The notes below the pieces were generated by a model, which ran no database searches, had not been told where the DNA came from, and was given only the letters and a program-made list of their open reading frames with translations. From Phyto melanocephala (taxonomy: Eukaryota > Arthropoda > Insecta > Diptera > Rhinophoridae): a stretch of DNA of 64,000 bases. This document shows positions 12,001-27,000 of the stretch, in pieces. The first letter of the stretch is position 1; each line of letters begins with the position of its first letter. The translations under genes and the position numbers were made by a program. The stretch is from assembly GCA_941918925.1 (NCBI GenBank), contig OW799233.1, positions 129,108,833 to 129,172,832 on the forward strand, in the 5' to 3' direction.

Positions 12001-15000
12001 GCCTTCGGCCACCAGACAATGGATGGCGAAGTGGTTGTCGGTCTCACTATCACCGTGTAATACAAGTGTGCACATTTAGGCGAGATTTTCAACTTTTAAC
12101 CGCAAACTAGTTCTTTATTTCCTTATTTCAACATGCTTATTTTAGGTTAATTTCATATACAGCGTTAGCCCCAGACATTTCAACTTCCTGGACACGATGA
12201 TTTCGCTTCCAAAAAGCATTAAGGATCCAATCTTGTTACCCTTCCTTCTACTTTAACTTTTTAATTAATATTGTTTTTTGATAAAAAAAAACTTTGTTTT
12301 GCTAATATTTAACTCTTTTGTAACTCTGTCAAGAGCCACTTATGAAATGATAAAGGATAAAGAAACAGTGCAAAAAAATAAATCAACATAAATGCAAGAC
12401 TTACCCTTGTCATTTTCAGGATTTCGTTGATTCTCTTCAAATAGAAAACGTAATTCCGTCTCCTCTTCTTCGGTCCAGGTTCCTTTCGTGCCGCTGTAAA
12501 ATAAAGAAAAGAATCCGTCAAATGAAAAAAAGCAATACAAGCAGAAGAGAATAAGTAATCAAATAAACTGATTCGTTTTTCTACTTTTTTAAGCCATAAT
12601 ATTTGTAAAACAAAAGATGAAAAAACAAAAAAAAAAAAGGGAGTGTTAAAATATTATTTCATTTACAATCATTCATCATCATTTTCATTTAAATATTGTT
12701 GTTTTTTTTTCTCATAAAATAAAACACACGACACACAAACAAATTAAAGAAAAAAAAAACAACAAATCCTTGTCTGCAATCACATCGTAATCAATCTACT
12801 TTTGCCAGGACAAGTAAAGGCGGTAGGGAAATGGAAAATTACAAATTTGATTGAGCCCACATTAAAGAAAACGTTTCTGCTCTGTCTTTTCTTCACAAAG
12901 ACCACACACACTCCACACAATTTTTACTACAGAAGATAAAAGCGAAAAATTAAATTAAAATCTGCCTCAAGGATGACCTAAATGATCACCCAACAAAGTG
13001 AAAGTGTGAAACGAGCTAAATACCGGGGGTATGAGTTTCTGTGGCTAAGTGTAAGATTCAATAAATGTTTGAATATACAACTGAACGAAATAAACGTGTA
13101 AGAATACTTACGATTCATAGGCATCACAATAGCCACTTTCCAGTTCATTTGCTTCCTTAATCGATTTGTAGAACAACAACTCAGCGTAGATTTTCGGATT
13201 ATTTGGTGCGGTTTCCACAAATTTACGTACAACATAAATGCCCAAACGACGCAATTCCTCATGATGTGCATCGCGGTGAGTATGGAAAACTTGTTGAAAG
13301 ATACGAAATAGTTTGGCCTAAAAATGATTGAAAAAAATAATAAACACAAGGATATCAAATTATAGATTTTTATTTAATTATTTTAGTAAGAATGTAAAAT
13401 ACAGATATTTTTTGTTGTTTAATTACTTTAAGGTTAGAGTTTATTTTAAGGAGGCAACACAATTTTAAAATACAACAAACCAATGGCACAGTGTTATTGA
13501 TATAAAAATTAACTATACATTGTCTATCACCTTAATGATATAAATAAGAAAATAAATTAAAATAGCTGTCCTTAATAGCTAAATATAGAAAGAACAATAA
13601 AATTGTATTAAGAACATGAATAAGAACAAGAATAATAACAAGAATAAAAATATAAAAAAAGGTAATTTGATAACAATAAAAATTAAAAAGTGCATAATAT
13701 GCTTCCCGTATTCTATTATCATTAAATTGTCAGCTAAATACAAGTGGTAATGATATAACTGGGCTAATCGGGCTAATAATACTCTTTATCTGTGGCGACT
13801 ATTCATTTTTAACCCCATTAAGTACATATTTTCTAAAATATTTTTAAAATGGGAGTCGATATAGCAATGTCCTACTATCCGTGTGTTGGTTGAAATCAAT
13901 TTTTAGAAGCCCCTACATGTTGCTCATGTGTTATCAATCTTTTGGAAACATTCGGGAAAGTAACGCTATTAAAAACAAACATAATTATCCTATAACTTGC
14001 TTATATCTTAACTATAGATAAGAACATATAAATACGACTGCCTCTATGGTTTTATATATTTTTAGCGCAAAAGTAAAAGTGTTTTAGCTTTCGGATAAAT
14101 TGCGCTATTCGTAACAAATTTTGGAGGAATTGGTTATGGGTAAATATTATTTCGAAAAATATATATTCTTATTAATATATTCTAGTTTCAAAGCTTCTAA
14201 TTCACTTTTGGACAAGCTAGTGACACAAAATTTAACTAAGGCCTCAGAAAAGCTTAAACTTTAAAACTAACTGCGATAAAGCACCAAGATAAAACTTCTA
14301 GGCGGTTTTGCTAAAAATGTTCAAGGGAAAATCATTGTTTTGAATTTCTGGACAACCAAGAGGGTCAACATGGGTATCGAACGGTTTGAGATTATACGAA
14401 ATTGGAAATCAATGATGGCCGCCACTACAATATTGCGTAAAAAAAATTTATGTTTTTATTATTTAAAAATTTACCCACTTCAACTTCAGAATATTAGTGT
14501 CAGCCAAACAAAATGAACGGGCAAAATACAGTTAACCAAAAAAATATAAAAATAAACAAAAATGGAGTTGCGAAGGTCTGCTTCAAATATAGTAATTTCG
14601 ACTTTGTCGAAGCCGCGATCACTTATTACCTTCTACAAAGCCTGTGCAAAAAAATGTAACAAAATCACTAAAGATTTTTTTTTACCGCTACCGGTAGATA
14701 TTGTTTGATAGTGTCTATCAATTAGTTTTGAGTTCATAATTTTATTTTTTTGCATAAAAAATCTAAAGAAATTCAAAAATATTTTTATAAAGTAAATGAC
14801 CCTGCAATAACGAAAGAAGAAATTTAAGAAAAATCAGGTATTATTTTTGTGTTTCAATAAGTATTGGCAATTAAGACAGCAAATACTTATTTTAATATTT
14901 TAGACTTGTAACCGATGCGTTACTTTAATTAAATTTTTCCAAGAACCTATATAAATTACATTGTGGTTCGTGGAAAAAATAATCTAAGTAGATTGATTTG

Positions 15001-18000
15001 GTTTTAATATATCACACTTAAGGCCTCGTTATTCTTACGTAAACGGTGCGGATTCGTAAGCATTGCATCCAAATGTTTAAATTGATATGTGTTTAGTAAA
15101 TATAAAAACGTAAACGTGTCATATCATTATTATTATTATTTTTTTTGCTTAAACAATGTTGTTAATCACATGCATAGTTTCAAAACCCAAGATTCTATAA
15201 AAGCGTTTTTTTTTTTAATAATATAAAACAAGTAAAAAAAATAACAAAATACAGTGCTGTCGGGGTAGAGTGAACCCCCAAAGCTATGAAGACCTCGTTA
15301 GAGTGAACACCAAAATGTTTAAATTGACCACTCTGTAGAGTGAATATAGTGCACATACTTTATAGTGAGTCTTTAGGTTTGGCGAAGGAGAAAAACAATG
15401 AAAAAGAGTACAAAAATTCAAGAGAACATAAAATAACGGTAAAGTAACGATTCTTTTAGAGTAAGCTGACAAGTTACTCTCACAAATACGCATTCTACGC
15501 AAGATGTCGTCGGCACATTTGAAATGATGATGAAGATAATGGCGAAACACCAGCAAACACAAGTCCGATATCAGCTGCTAAAGCCATTAAGGTTTTTGAT
15601 AAGGGTATCGAATGGACTTAGGCTAATACTACAAATTTCGCGAATATACAGGATCTACATTGTCTTCGCTATCAAGCAGTGCAAATATCGGTAAACAAAC
15701 CAACGAAACAAAAAACTATTACTAATTTTTTCCAGTCATAAATTTAAACTTTAGTATTACGTGGAAATAAATAAGATTTATAACCTATAAATGCATTTAA
15801 AATAAATAAATTAGTTTTTTAAATAAAAAAAATTCAACCTTGATTTAGTGAACAACCTGGGTATAGTGAAATCGCTCTGCAATATTAGTTCACTCTACCC
15901 AGACAACACTGTAGAGGTTTTTTTTAATGATTTGTATAACTTTAAATGAAATAAGTCCAATTTAGTTTCAGTTCTTTGATTATGACAGAAATATCATAAC
16001 TTAAAAATTTTTTTTTTTAAATATCTTAAAAACTTCGCAACGAACTCTTAAGTGACCCAGATATACTATATGAGCCGATAATAAACATACTACGACAGTA
16101 AATTTTTATTTTTAGAAATTCCATTGTTCTTAATTCTGAGCGTGAGCTTAGTTTTTTTTATTTGTATCCAATATTTCGCTACTTCACTATTTAGCTTCTC
16201 GGGGGGAAAAATAGTTAAAAAATATTTTTCAAAAAGTTGGGAAAAGTTCCTACTTTTTGCAACAGTTTTTTATTATTATTTCTACAAGCCAGAAACAAGG
16301 TTTAAATCTCTTGGTAAAAACAAAAACACATAGTCAAAAACCATTAGCAAATTATTTCCATAATTTCTAAGCGGTTTGTGGTTATAAAACTAATTTATAA
16401 TAAATTAATATTTTATTTTATGAACATTTTTTTTAAAAACAAAAACTCATGCTACTGCACAGAAAAAATTATCGCTAAAATATTTTCAAAAAAACGTTTG
16501 CCTAAATTTAATTTAAATTTCTATTCATATTTTATTTGTTTCAAGTAATTTTTTGTTTGATTATTTTTCTAGTTTAATACATGGGATAAAACCATCAAAT
16601 TAAGTTTTTTTTTATTTGCAGTTTGCGTGCGTTTTCATAGTCTGTTATTTTTATAATTATTTTTGTAATTCTTATTGAGTGACTGTAGTCTTAAAATTTT
16701 TAGTTTGATGCAAGACTTTGAAGCTTTATTCTTGTCTGGCGTGACATACGTCTATTTTCATTAATTAAATAATTCTGTTTGATTAAGTGTTTTTTTTTTT
16801 GAGATTTTAACTGATTTTTAAAATTGCTTGTCAGTGATTCATTCTGTGAAATTTTTGTCCGAATTAAACAAACATTTTTTTTTAATATTCTTGAACTAAT
16901 AAGTATCTACAAATATTTTTGGTAAATTTTTTCAATAAACATTAATTATTTTGTTTTTTGACCTTTTTTCTATAAATATAACAATAGCTTTAGCTTTAGG
17001 TCTTTTTTATAATAAAAATATTGTATTAATTTTATTCTTTTTCTTAATATTTCGCTACTCCGTTGTGTAGCATCAAAAAGAAATTAAATTATTGACCTTA
17101 AGCTGAAATATTTATCTATATATATAAAAGTGCAAGTCTGTGTGTGTGTATTAGCTATTGACTCCGAAACCGTAAAGCCGATCGGACTCAAACTTTGGCA
17201 AATTGTTGTACACATTCCGTGGAGTGTTTATGGGTAAAAAAAAAAGTAAAAAGTGGGCGGGGCTACGCCCATAAAAAATAAGTTATCATTTTTAGCTACT
17301 TGCACTTGACCGATTTTTCTGCATTTTTGAATACATATTGAACTGTCATGACTATATAATTTCGTGACTAGAATAGTGGGCAGTGCCACGCCCATAAAGA
17401 ATAAGTTGTCATTTTGAGCTACTTGCACTAGATTGATTTTTCTGAAACTTTGCACACATATTGAGCTATCATGACTATATAATTTCGTGATTAGAAAAAA
17501 GGGTAAGGCCACGCCGATGCAAAATAGTTATAATTTTGAGGTACTTAGACTGGACCGATTTTTCTGAAACTTTGCATACATATTGAGCTGTCATGACTAT
17601 ACAGTTTTGTGATTAGAAAAGTAGGAAGTGCCACGCCCATAAAAAAGTTATAATCTTTAGCCTCTTGCACTTGATATTCAATTAAAATTCGGAATGCATT
17701 TTCATTAGGGGGCAACGCGCACCGGGCTTGGCTAGTTGTTAATATTTTTCAATAAACTTTTTATTTGTTTCTGTTGACAATTTATTTGAAAATTGGAAAT
17801 ATTTTTATATAGTGTTCATAGTTAACAACACTGCTTGAACGTAAAAAAAAGAAAAACAAATTTTATCAGGTTCGTCCGCAACGCAACGTCGCACAGAGGA
17901 GTATTTGGCCTAAAAGCTGGCCAAATTTATTAAACGTGTTTTTTGAATTAACAGTTTTAATTTTTTGACAGTTTTAGGTGTAGTATGATATAAAAAGTCT

Positions 18001-21000
18001 AGTGACATATTTTAAAAAAGTTACACTGCGCAATAAAAGTACACTGCGCAACAAAAAAATTTTTGTCTACCATAGAAATAAAAGTATGTGGACTATGTGG
18101 ATTTTGATGCCCTTAATTCAAATCTGTTTTCCGTTTTTCTCTAGTACGTAAGGATTTTCTTTTAAAGGCGTGACATATTTCACCCCCTTAATCGTTGGGT
18201 TGCCTAATATATTTTGTCATAACTTGTACACGGGTTCTCCGATTTTAATAGCAGGAGGATCAGAAGATGCACCGGAAAACTCTGCTTAAACTAACCAAAC
18301 ACATTTCTTTTCTATCTATTACTATTTCGGAGTTATTAAAAATTTAATGGCGAACAAAACAAATTTTCCTGCAAAATTCGTCAAATTTTTTGTTTTCAAA
18401 ATAAAATAAAAAAAAATTAAAGAACCAAAAAGTGTAAATTTTTACGATTTTTCCAAAAGACACATTCCTAAGGAATAAAGGACGGATAAATAGTAAAACT
18501 CAATTAACAAATGTTGATTTTAAAGGCTTAAACTCATTCTTGGCAGACTGTATGTACGCATACATGTGATTTACGGTATAATTCAAAAAAATTTTTAAAA
18601 TTGTATGGCTCTTATAAAAAGGTTTTTTTTTATGATAAAAGACTTTATTATATTTATGTTATATTATTTAATAAGCAAATAAAAATTCCTTAATAAATAT
18701 TATGTCGTATGTATATCCTAATTAGCTGCATCATCGGTGTCAGGAAGAAGAAGTGTGATGGTTTCTGATGAAAAAGATTTTTTTAATTACCCGTTCTCTT
18801 TGCGTACTGCAGCTTATAAAAGGGTCACTGCTCAGAAATAACCTATTCAAGACATCTCGATTTGTATCGCTTCTGCTGAATTTCCTCGAATAATTCATAC
18901 GATATTATCGTAAGCGCTTATTTCTGGCCTCGGCAGCTTTTTCTGACAATTGGATGGTAGCCTGATACCTGGGTGCCCATGTATTTTTTATGAACCTGTA
19001 TTTATTTTTTGTAAACTTATTTTTGTGATTAATGCTCTTAATAATTATTCTTATTAGGTACGTATATTTATTTTGGTATATAAAAATATCTTTTATGGGG
19101 ATGTGTGGGTCAAGAAAAAGTGCCTGATGAGCAAAAATGGAAGAAATGTGAAAATTTAAAAAAATCATCAAAAATAATAGCGCAAACTTGCGCAAACTTT
19201 TTTTTTTTTTTTTTAAATTAGAGATTACAAATTTTATTGTGGTATCAAACATAATTCGTAGAGATGCTAACCTCACTTTTAAAAACATCTTGTTTTCTTT
19301 TTTTGCAAAGAAAAGTGTATATATTTTTTTTTTACTTTTGAACGAAATGTTTCAACATGAATATTCAACATATTTAAAATTTTTTTTTCTTTTTTAAATA
19401 ACCTGTAATCAAGCCTTTCAGCGAAAAAAAATCATTGTTAAACCTTTATTCGTTTAGCCGCAAAAAAAAATATTATATAAACATCCAGAAACCGAAAAAA
19501 ACATTTAAATCTCATATAATTTTCCTCACTTTCCTGACTTTAGCAGGTCTCAGAGCTACAAATCGCAACTAAAAGTCTTAAAATTTACAGTATAATGTAA
19601 AATATTATTGTCTGTCGATCTGCGTACTTAGTTTTTAAGTTTTCTTAAAATTAATTTTTGCCTTTTTGGCCAGCTTTTCAGGCCAAATACTCCTCTGTGC
19701 GTCGGGTTTACGAAATAGTACCTAATTATACATACATACGTGTGCGCTTACGTAAGAGTAACAAGGCCTTTAGTTATGAAAGGTTGTTTACAACATTCGA
19801 ATTTGTTCATTTCCTCCAATTTAATAACATTTAAATTTAGGACACTTTTAACCAATTATTAATAAGTGTTTCAAAAAGTTTTAGAAAATATAAAATCGTA
19901 TAGCATTTTTTTTTGTCTTGTCCATGCGATTCTTGATCAAAATCAATGAGTTTTATAAAAACGCCTGTTTTCAACTTTTATTTGCTAAGACCTAATCTAT
20001 GCTTTTTTTAGTTAAGATGTTTGCTCTAACTTTAAATTGATAAAGTGTTAAAGCATTAATTACAAGGTGATAATTTTTTTTATTATTTCGAAAATATCAT
20101 ACATTTTTGCTTTATTTCGGGTATAGATAATTTTTCTTTTTTATTTAACACTAGCCAAACCCGGCGCGCGTTGCTACGCCCCTTAATGAATCAAAATGCA
20201 TTTTGAAATTTAATTGAATATCAAGTGCAAAAACCTAAATATTATAATTTTTTTTATGGGCGTGGCATTGCCCACTTTTCTAATCACGAAATTGTAAAGT
20301 CATAACAGCTCAATATGTGTGCAAAGTTTCAGAATAATCGGTCCAGTGCAAGTACCTCAAAATGATACCTATTTTTTATGGGTGTGGCACTGCCCACTTT
20401 TCTAATCACGAAATTATAAAGTCATGACAGCTCGGTATGTGTGCAAAGCTTCAGAAAAATCGGTCTGGTGCAAGTACCTCAAAATTATAACCTTTTTTTA
20501 TGGGCGTGGCCCTGCCCACTTTTCTAATCACGGAATTATATGGTTATGACAGCTTAGTGTGCAAAGTTTCAGAAAAATCGGTGAAGTGCAAGTAGGTAAA
20601 ACTGATAACTAATTTTTATGGGCGTGGCCCCGCCTACTTTTTTCCACCCATAAACACTCCCTGGTATGTGTACAACAACTTGCCAAAGTTTGAGTCCGAT
20701 CGGTTTTACAGTTTCGGAGTCTATAGCTAACACACACACACACACACACACAGAGTTTCACTTTTACATATATAGATAGAAGATGTTTACAAAAGTAAAA
20801 ATATGAGGCACTGCGAACGGCTTTAAAAAAAACCAACAAGATACAAACTGTAAAAGCAAAAAACTCTGTTTGTAGTACAAATTATACAAAAAAGATTGCA
20901 TGCCGGCATACAGAAAATTTTAAGAAATAAAAGTACAGTTCAGTTACCCATGTTACCCAAAGTGAGTGAAACTGTTTTGTCAGATCATGTCTATTTTTGG

Positions 21001-24000
21001 ACAATCATAGTGTCATTATATACCTGCTGAGGATGTTCCATGGGATATTTTTAAATTATCTATTATTTTTTGTCGTTTGACGTTTCTGTATATAAATATA
21101 TTCTTTCATTTATTTATTTTTTTTTATAATTAAACCTTTTGTCATTTCCAGCAGCTTTTACCGTTCATGGTCTTTTAATCGCATACTGTGCTTTTTGTTC
21201 GTGTCCATTTCAATCCCTATGTAAAGGTAAATTAAGAAAAGCGACAAAGTATAAGTTTTACAATAACATGCCTTAGAAAATACGTGCCATTTTTAATAAA
21301 TTTATGATACATTAAACTATAATTAAAAATCCCGTCGTTGTGAACAATATGACATAAAAAAATGTTTTTCTGACATCTTAAGGCGGAAAATAGCAGAATA
21401 TAATAGAACATTATAGAGAAACAAACATCTTAAAACTTTATTTAAAATGAAAAAGTATATTTGCAAGCAACAGTGAGAACAAAAAAAAAACACTGTGAAG
21501 CAAAAAATTACATAAATTATCCAGTCAGAAAAAGATAAGCATCACAGTCCTGACAATCATAAAACTATTGAAAAGAACTCATGTGGCGTTTCTTGGCGGA
21601 TTCTTGTTTTCATTGTAGACATAATTCTGTTAATTTAAATTAACAACGTCGGATCAATAAATTTACCATAAGTGTAAAGGTGTACTGGAAACACAATATT
21701 ACGAAAAAAAAGCCGAATAATCAAATTGAGAATGTTGTTGTTGTATCTTAGGTATTGTGACAGTCGGAACTTAAAACTTACAGAGTCAAGCTGAATAACA
21801 ATTTGGCCGACGTTGACAATTTTGCATTGCCATTCTCTATTCATCTATAACTTTTTTCAATTATTTTTTTTTCATTTTCACATAGCTTTTCTGCTTTTAG
21901 CTAAAACTTAATATTTTATGTTGAAAAATTTTAAAATGGCAGCAATGGTATTTAAAATAGTCATAGCTATTAACTATGCAGAAGAATGAAGATCAATGTC
22001 ACTTATAGGCTTCTATGAGTATTAGTAACTAATTAGCTGAAATGCAAAACCTAACACAACCTAATATCATTGCGATAATCATATAAATAATTGACTCGAC
22101 TATACAATTGCTATTTTATCTGTAAACATATTCTAAGACTAGACTTTTTTGCAATAAAGTCGACAATTTTATTTTCAAGTTTGATATTTAATTTTCTTGT
22201 CCAGTGTTATTTTTATTCATATTTCTAAGACAACGCAATTTACTTCCTGTTGCACAAACAAAGATTCAGTACTTTTTCTTCTCCCCTCTTAAAAAGCACA
22301 TACATACATACATTAAAGCAGTATGTTGTTAGTGTTTTTAAGAAATACTAACACTGCAGCAGTTGCAATATTGCCGCGCACAAGACAATGCTGATGATGA
22401 TGTTTTTCTTTGCTAATGAAATTAATTACAACGGAAATAAGAGAAAGTAGCGAAGTTATAACATGAACATCAAGAAAAATACTTAAATAATAATGACTCA
22501 TTGGAAATGAGAAAATATTATTATAAACTGTATATGACATAAGGGTAGTTTGAATAAAAGTTAAAAAGAATTTAATGCTTAGTTGAAGGCGATTTAAGAT
22601 TTGGTTTTATTTTTATGCCACGCCCATTGTTACCGAGTATAGCATACCGCATATAGCTATTTTTAGCTTCGTTTGAGCTATATTTCTTTCTTTAATAATG
22701 TTTGATGACGACGCCAAACTCCAGTTGTGACTTTCAGAACTACGGCTCCTACCATGAAGCTATGAATAACAATATGCGATATGTTATGACCGCACTACAA
22801 ATACGACGCAATGTAAAACAAGAAAGAATGCTACTTATAATATCAGATAGTACCCTTTACCATCATGTACATTGGTAGAGTGACAACATCGTAGCTTGGC
22901 TTAGATTATTTACGATGTCAACTTTGATTTTAAATTTTTTCATAATTTGTAAGTATTCTACTAGCCAAGCTCTTTTATATGATATCCATTTTGATGGGGT
23001 AAGGAAAAAAATATACGCCATTTTGTTTAGTACACCATTTTGGAATTTAAACTTTTAGAAGTTTACTGTATTTGACTGGTCAAGCCCTTTTTATTTTCAT
23101 GATTTACTGTATTCTAGTGGTGGTCGAGCCCTTTGCTTTAATATCCATATTGATGGTGTTGAGCTTTTATATACTAGATTTGACCTTTATATCAATTTAT
23201 TGTACGCCATTTTGTGGTGGCGGTCAGCATGGATTTAAAATTGTTTTATGGTGCATTATACTTTGCTAGTCAAGCCCTTTCTTTAAATAGCCATATCGCT
23301 TCTGTCTGATGTCCAGAAGTTAAAAAAAATTTATTTTCGTTTGTAAATTTTAGGACAAAGCTCTTAAGCAGTTGTTTTTAGTGCCCATATCTCAGTTAGT
23401 TTCAAATCGAAATGACATGTTTTTTTCAGCAATAGTTTTAGAGAAACGGGTTATATTTTTTGCGTCTTTATAGTGTTTAAAAATTAATTAGAAGCTTTAG
23501 TAACTTTATATTGTAAAAAAATATTTTTGACCATAACTTTGCCGATTATTTACCAATTTCTTTTAAATTTCTTACGAAGAGGTTTATCTACAAATAGCAA
23601 CAAACGTGTCTACAAATTATTACAAGGCTGAAAATTTTTTATTTTTTAAGTAAAAATAACGGAAAAGAAGAGAAAGTCGTGTGCAACATGTGAGGGCTTC
23701 TAAAGTTGCTCAATCGATTCCCCTATTCATACGTTTTAAAAAAATATCTACTTAATAGGAAAGGAAATGAACAGTGAAGAAATTACAAACGGAATGAAAA
23801 CGGAATGGTCGCAAGACAAAAGGCACTAATTCCAAAAATTGTAATTTTACAGAAGGTAAAAACGTAACAGAAACGGTATTATCATTATGTAAGAAGAGGG
23901 AAGAGGGAGAATGGGATGAGATAATCAGGATGGGAAACACCCATGTAATCGATCTTTATACAGACGGTTCAAAGATTGGTGACCAAACTGGAATGGGCTT

Positions 24001-27000
24001 ATACGACATAAGCCGAAATAGAAGCAAATACTTCCGTCTACCAGATCACAACACTATTTTTCAGGCTGACATCATGGCGATTACGGAAGGAATTAAATGG
24101 ATAAAGGAAACGAATAGCGAAACCCCGATTCGTATCTTTACGGATAGCCAATCAGTGATTAAGACATTGAGAAAGGAGAAAGTTGAATCCCGAAACGTTT
24201 TGCAATGCAAGAGTGAGATAAACTCATATGCAAATTGTGAACATCTGGAGATAATATGGATACCAAGCCATCACGGGCTGATCGGAAACGAGAAAGCCGA
24301 AAAATTATCCAAAATGGGAGCTCTTCTGAGTACTATAACTTTGGAGAACGCCAAACCCCTTAAACGATTTAAGGATGAACTTAAACGTTGGGCGATGGAG
24401 GAACATGTCAGAAAATGGCAAAGCACTGATGTCGGTAAGGTGGGAAATCAAAAGAAACTCTGAGACTAAGTAGACCTACACTTAGGAAACTAACCAGTGT
24501 AATTACAGGTTATACGGAGTTGAGAACTCATCTAGCTCGCATGAGATTATCTGAGGAGACAACATGTAGAGCATGCGAGGAAAAGGATGAGACTTTGGTA
24601 CACTACCTCTGTCATTGTCCTGCATTTGGGCATATTAGGCGCGAGACTTTTACAGTTGATACTATGCCGAACTTGGAATACCTGGGGAACTCGAACTGGA
24701 GATCCATAAGGAGTTACATTGAGGGGACTGGGTGCTTGGACTAGTCCGTTATTTATGGGAAATTATGTTTATGGTTTTCGTTTGGGAACTCCGTTTTTCA
24801 CATGTCATGGGTTTGGGCTTTTAATGACCCTCCTTTTCAACCTAACCTAACTTCTTTTATAAAATTGATTGTAAAACTGTTATTTTTGAAACTATATCCC
24901 TTAATTTTTGTGTATTTGTGTGAAATGTATTGAAATCACTGAAAAACTCAATTTCGTAAAAAGTACGCGTTAGGGCCTTTCTACTTGTGACCATTGATAT
25001 GTCCTTGGCATCGCAGGTGAAAGGTTGAATAAACTAAAATGTTGATTTCTAAAATCGCTTTCAGCAATATTTTAATCCTATGGGGTGATTAGCGAAACTC
25101 TTTTTTTTTTTTTTGTATGGTAACCGAACCACCTTAATGTATATTATTCCTATATTTTTTGTATGGTGAAGAAAAGACTTTGAAAGAAGGATTAATATAT
25201 AAGAACAACAATTCCACAATTCCTTGCAAATGATTTTTTGTCTAGTTTTTCTTATTTTGTCCCTAATTATAATTTGTATTTAGTTATTTTGGGAACACAG
25301 AACAGTTTGCTTCGTATGATTTAGACAACCTTGAGTTGGATTAAGCAACAGCGACATCAACAAACAAAAAAATGTTGATTTATGAACCCGAAATATACTT
25401 TTTTAATGGTTTTACTATGATATACTTTTTTTTTGGCTTTTCTTCTATCAACATAAATTATAAAAGTAAATTAAAAATGTTTTTGGGTTTTATTTTTTTA
25501 TTTTTCAGCGGTGAAAAGAAGAAAATGGTTTCGTTTGATGCCCTACAGCAGGAGATATTAAGTCAGTTAGTTGATATAAATCCCGGAGACTGAATGTCAA
25601 TGTGAATGTCAATGCTGTAACAATACCGAAATCGGCTTATTCTTACCACATGATAAAAAAGATTTATAGTGTATTTGATAACTAAGAAGTTTAATCAGAC
25701 TCGTAGTTCTGTAGTAAGTGACTCTAGGTAAGTGCGTCTCGAAAGGGTAACCTCAGTACTAGGAAACAGTTCGGAAGTTAACTTTAAGGTAGTTTTATTA
25801 AGAGGTTGGATTTAAGAATATTTCTAATTTTCTCCATATCAAGCAAAACATTTGAAATTTTAAACAGAAAGTCTTCGTCTTATCACTTAAAGACACCATA
25901 GTTGGTGAATTCATACTAATACACTCATAAGGAGGGATAAAGAGCATACGTTACTGCTACATATTTAAGTTCCTATTTATAAGCGAGTGTAATAAGTTTC
26001 GAGTCGCTATTTAAATTGGGGGGTAAGTACTTGCCTTCAATGATATTGCCGTGTTAAAATTATGGATTTAGATGGCAAATTTTAAGTAGTAAAAAACTGG
26101 TTTTACATTTATTATTCTGAAATAAGAATTTTTGCAAAATTTTGGCAGTATATGACGAAACAGAATTGCGTCCGTATTTTGTGATTACATTTTACGATGT
26201 TCATCAAATGTCAGTTTGTAAGAAAAATCGGTCTCCAAATTCAAAATGAAAAGTAATGAATTTTTTTTAAAGGTATTAAACAACTTATATAAGTGGAATA
26301 AGGTGGAAATGATTTGGGAGTTCCCGGTGATTTTTTTTTTTAGCGATCCTGGAATTCAAACTCAGTTGAGTTGTTCTCTCACCGCCCATGACGCTTAAAA
26401 AAGAAGAAAGTAAACCTACTTTTTGCGTTTGCATGCGTTAAAGCATTCTACGCTTTATGTTCTGTAACTTGAAACATTCTACCTCATTGACTCAACTTTT
26501 TTGAGAGAGTTGTACGACGAAACAAAGCATAGAATGCGTAGTGTGGACTTTCAGCTGAAGTCAGAAAGGAATTACGTCAAATATACCATTGTGTCCAATG
26601 ATAAACATTTGTGCTCCGAAGCGGAAAGTAAAACTGATACGGCTGAGTATCTGATATGAGTAAATTCAACTAGTGCGGCGAAAGTGTGTTTCTACTACAA
26701 CTAAAACATGTTGTTAGCACTGAATGCGAGTTCGTGTTTAAGTTTAGAAATTAAATTTAAAAATGCGTTATTAGACTTTTCATGAGGTGGCAGGCTAAGA
26801 AGGAATTCTGAAGTGATTTAATAAATGGTGGCTAGAGCAGGACAAAAACAGTGATAAAATGAAAGATAATAACAAACAAAATTAAAAGGGTTGCTGTTTG
26901 GTTAAAATTTCAATCTAACTCGTTGTGGTAAAAATATATATGAAAAAAAAGGAACAACTCAAGTAGTTACCGAATTCAATTAACTTAAGTCCCGGGAGTT

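Larger units (their letters stand above)
6378..12404 (-). other. timeout intron, 6.0 kb
   Basis: Contains an interrupted mariner-type fossil (6611-7140 and 8436-8620) with about three 154-bp tandem repeats between its halves. From 8700 to 10200 there is simple AT-, CA- and CAA-rich DNA with no supported gene. At 10490-11720 there are minus-strand remnants of a non-LTR retrotransposon RNase H region. 11760-12290 shows nothing recognisable. Confidence 0.8.
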
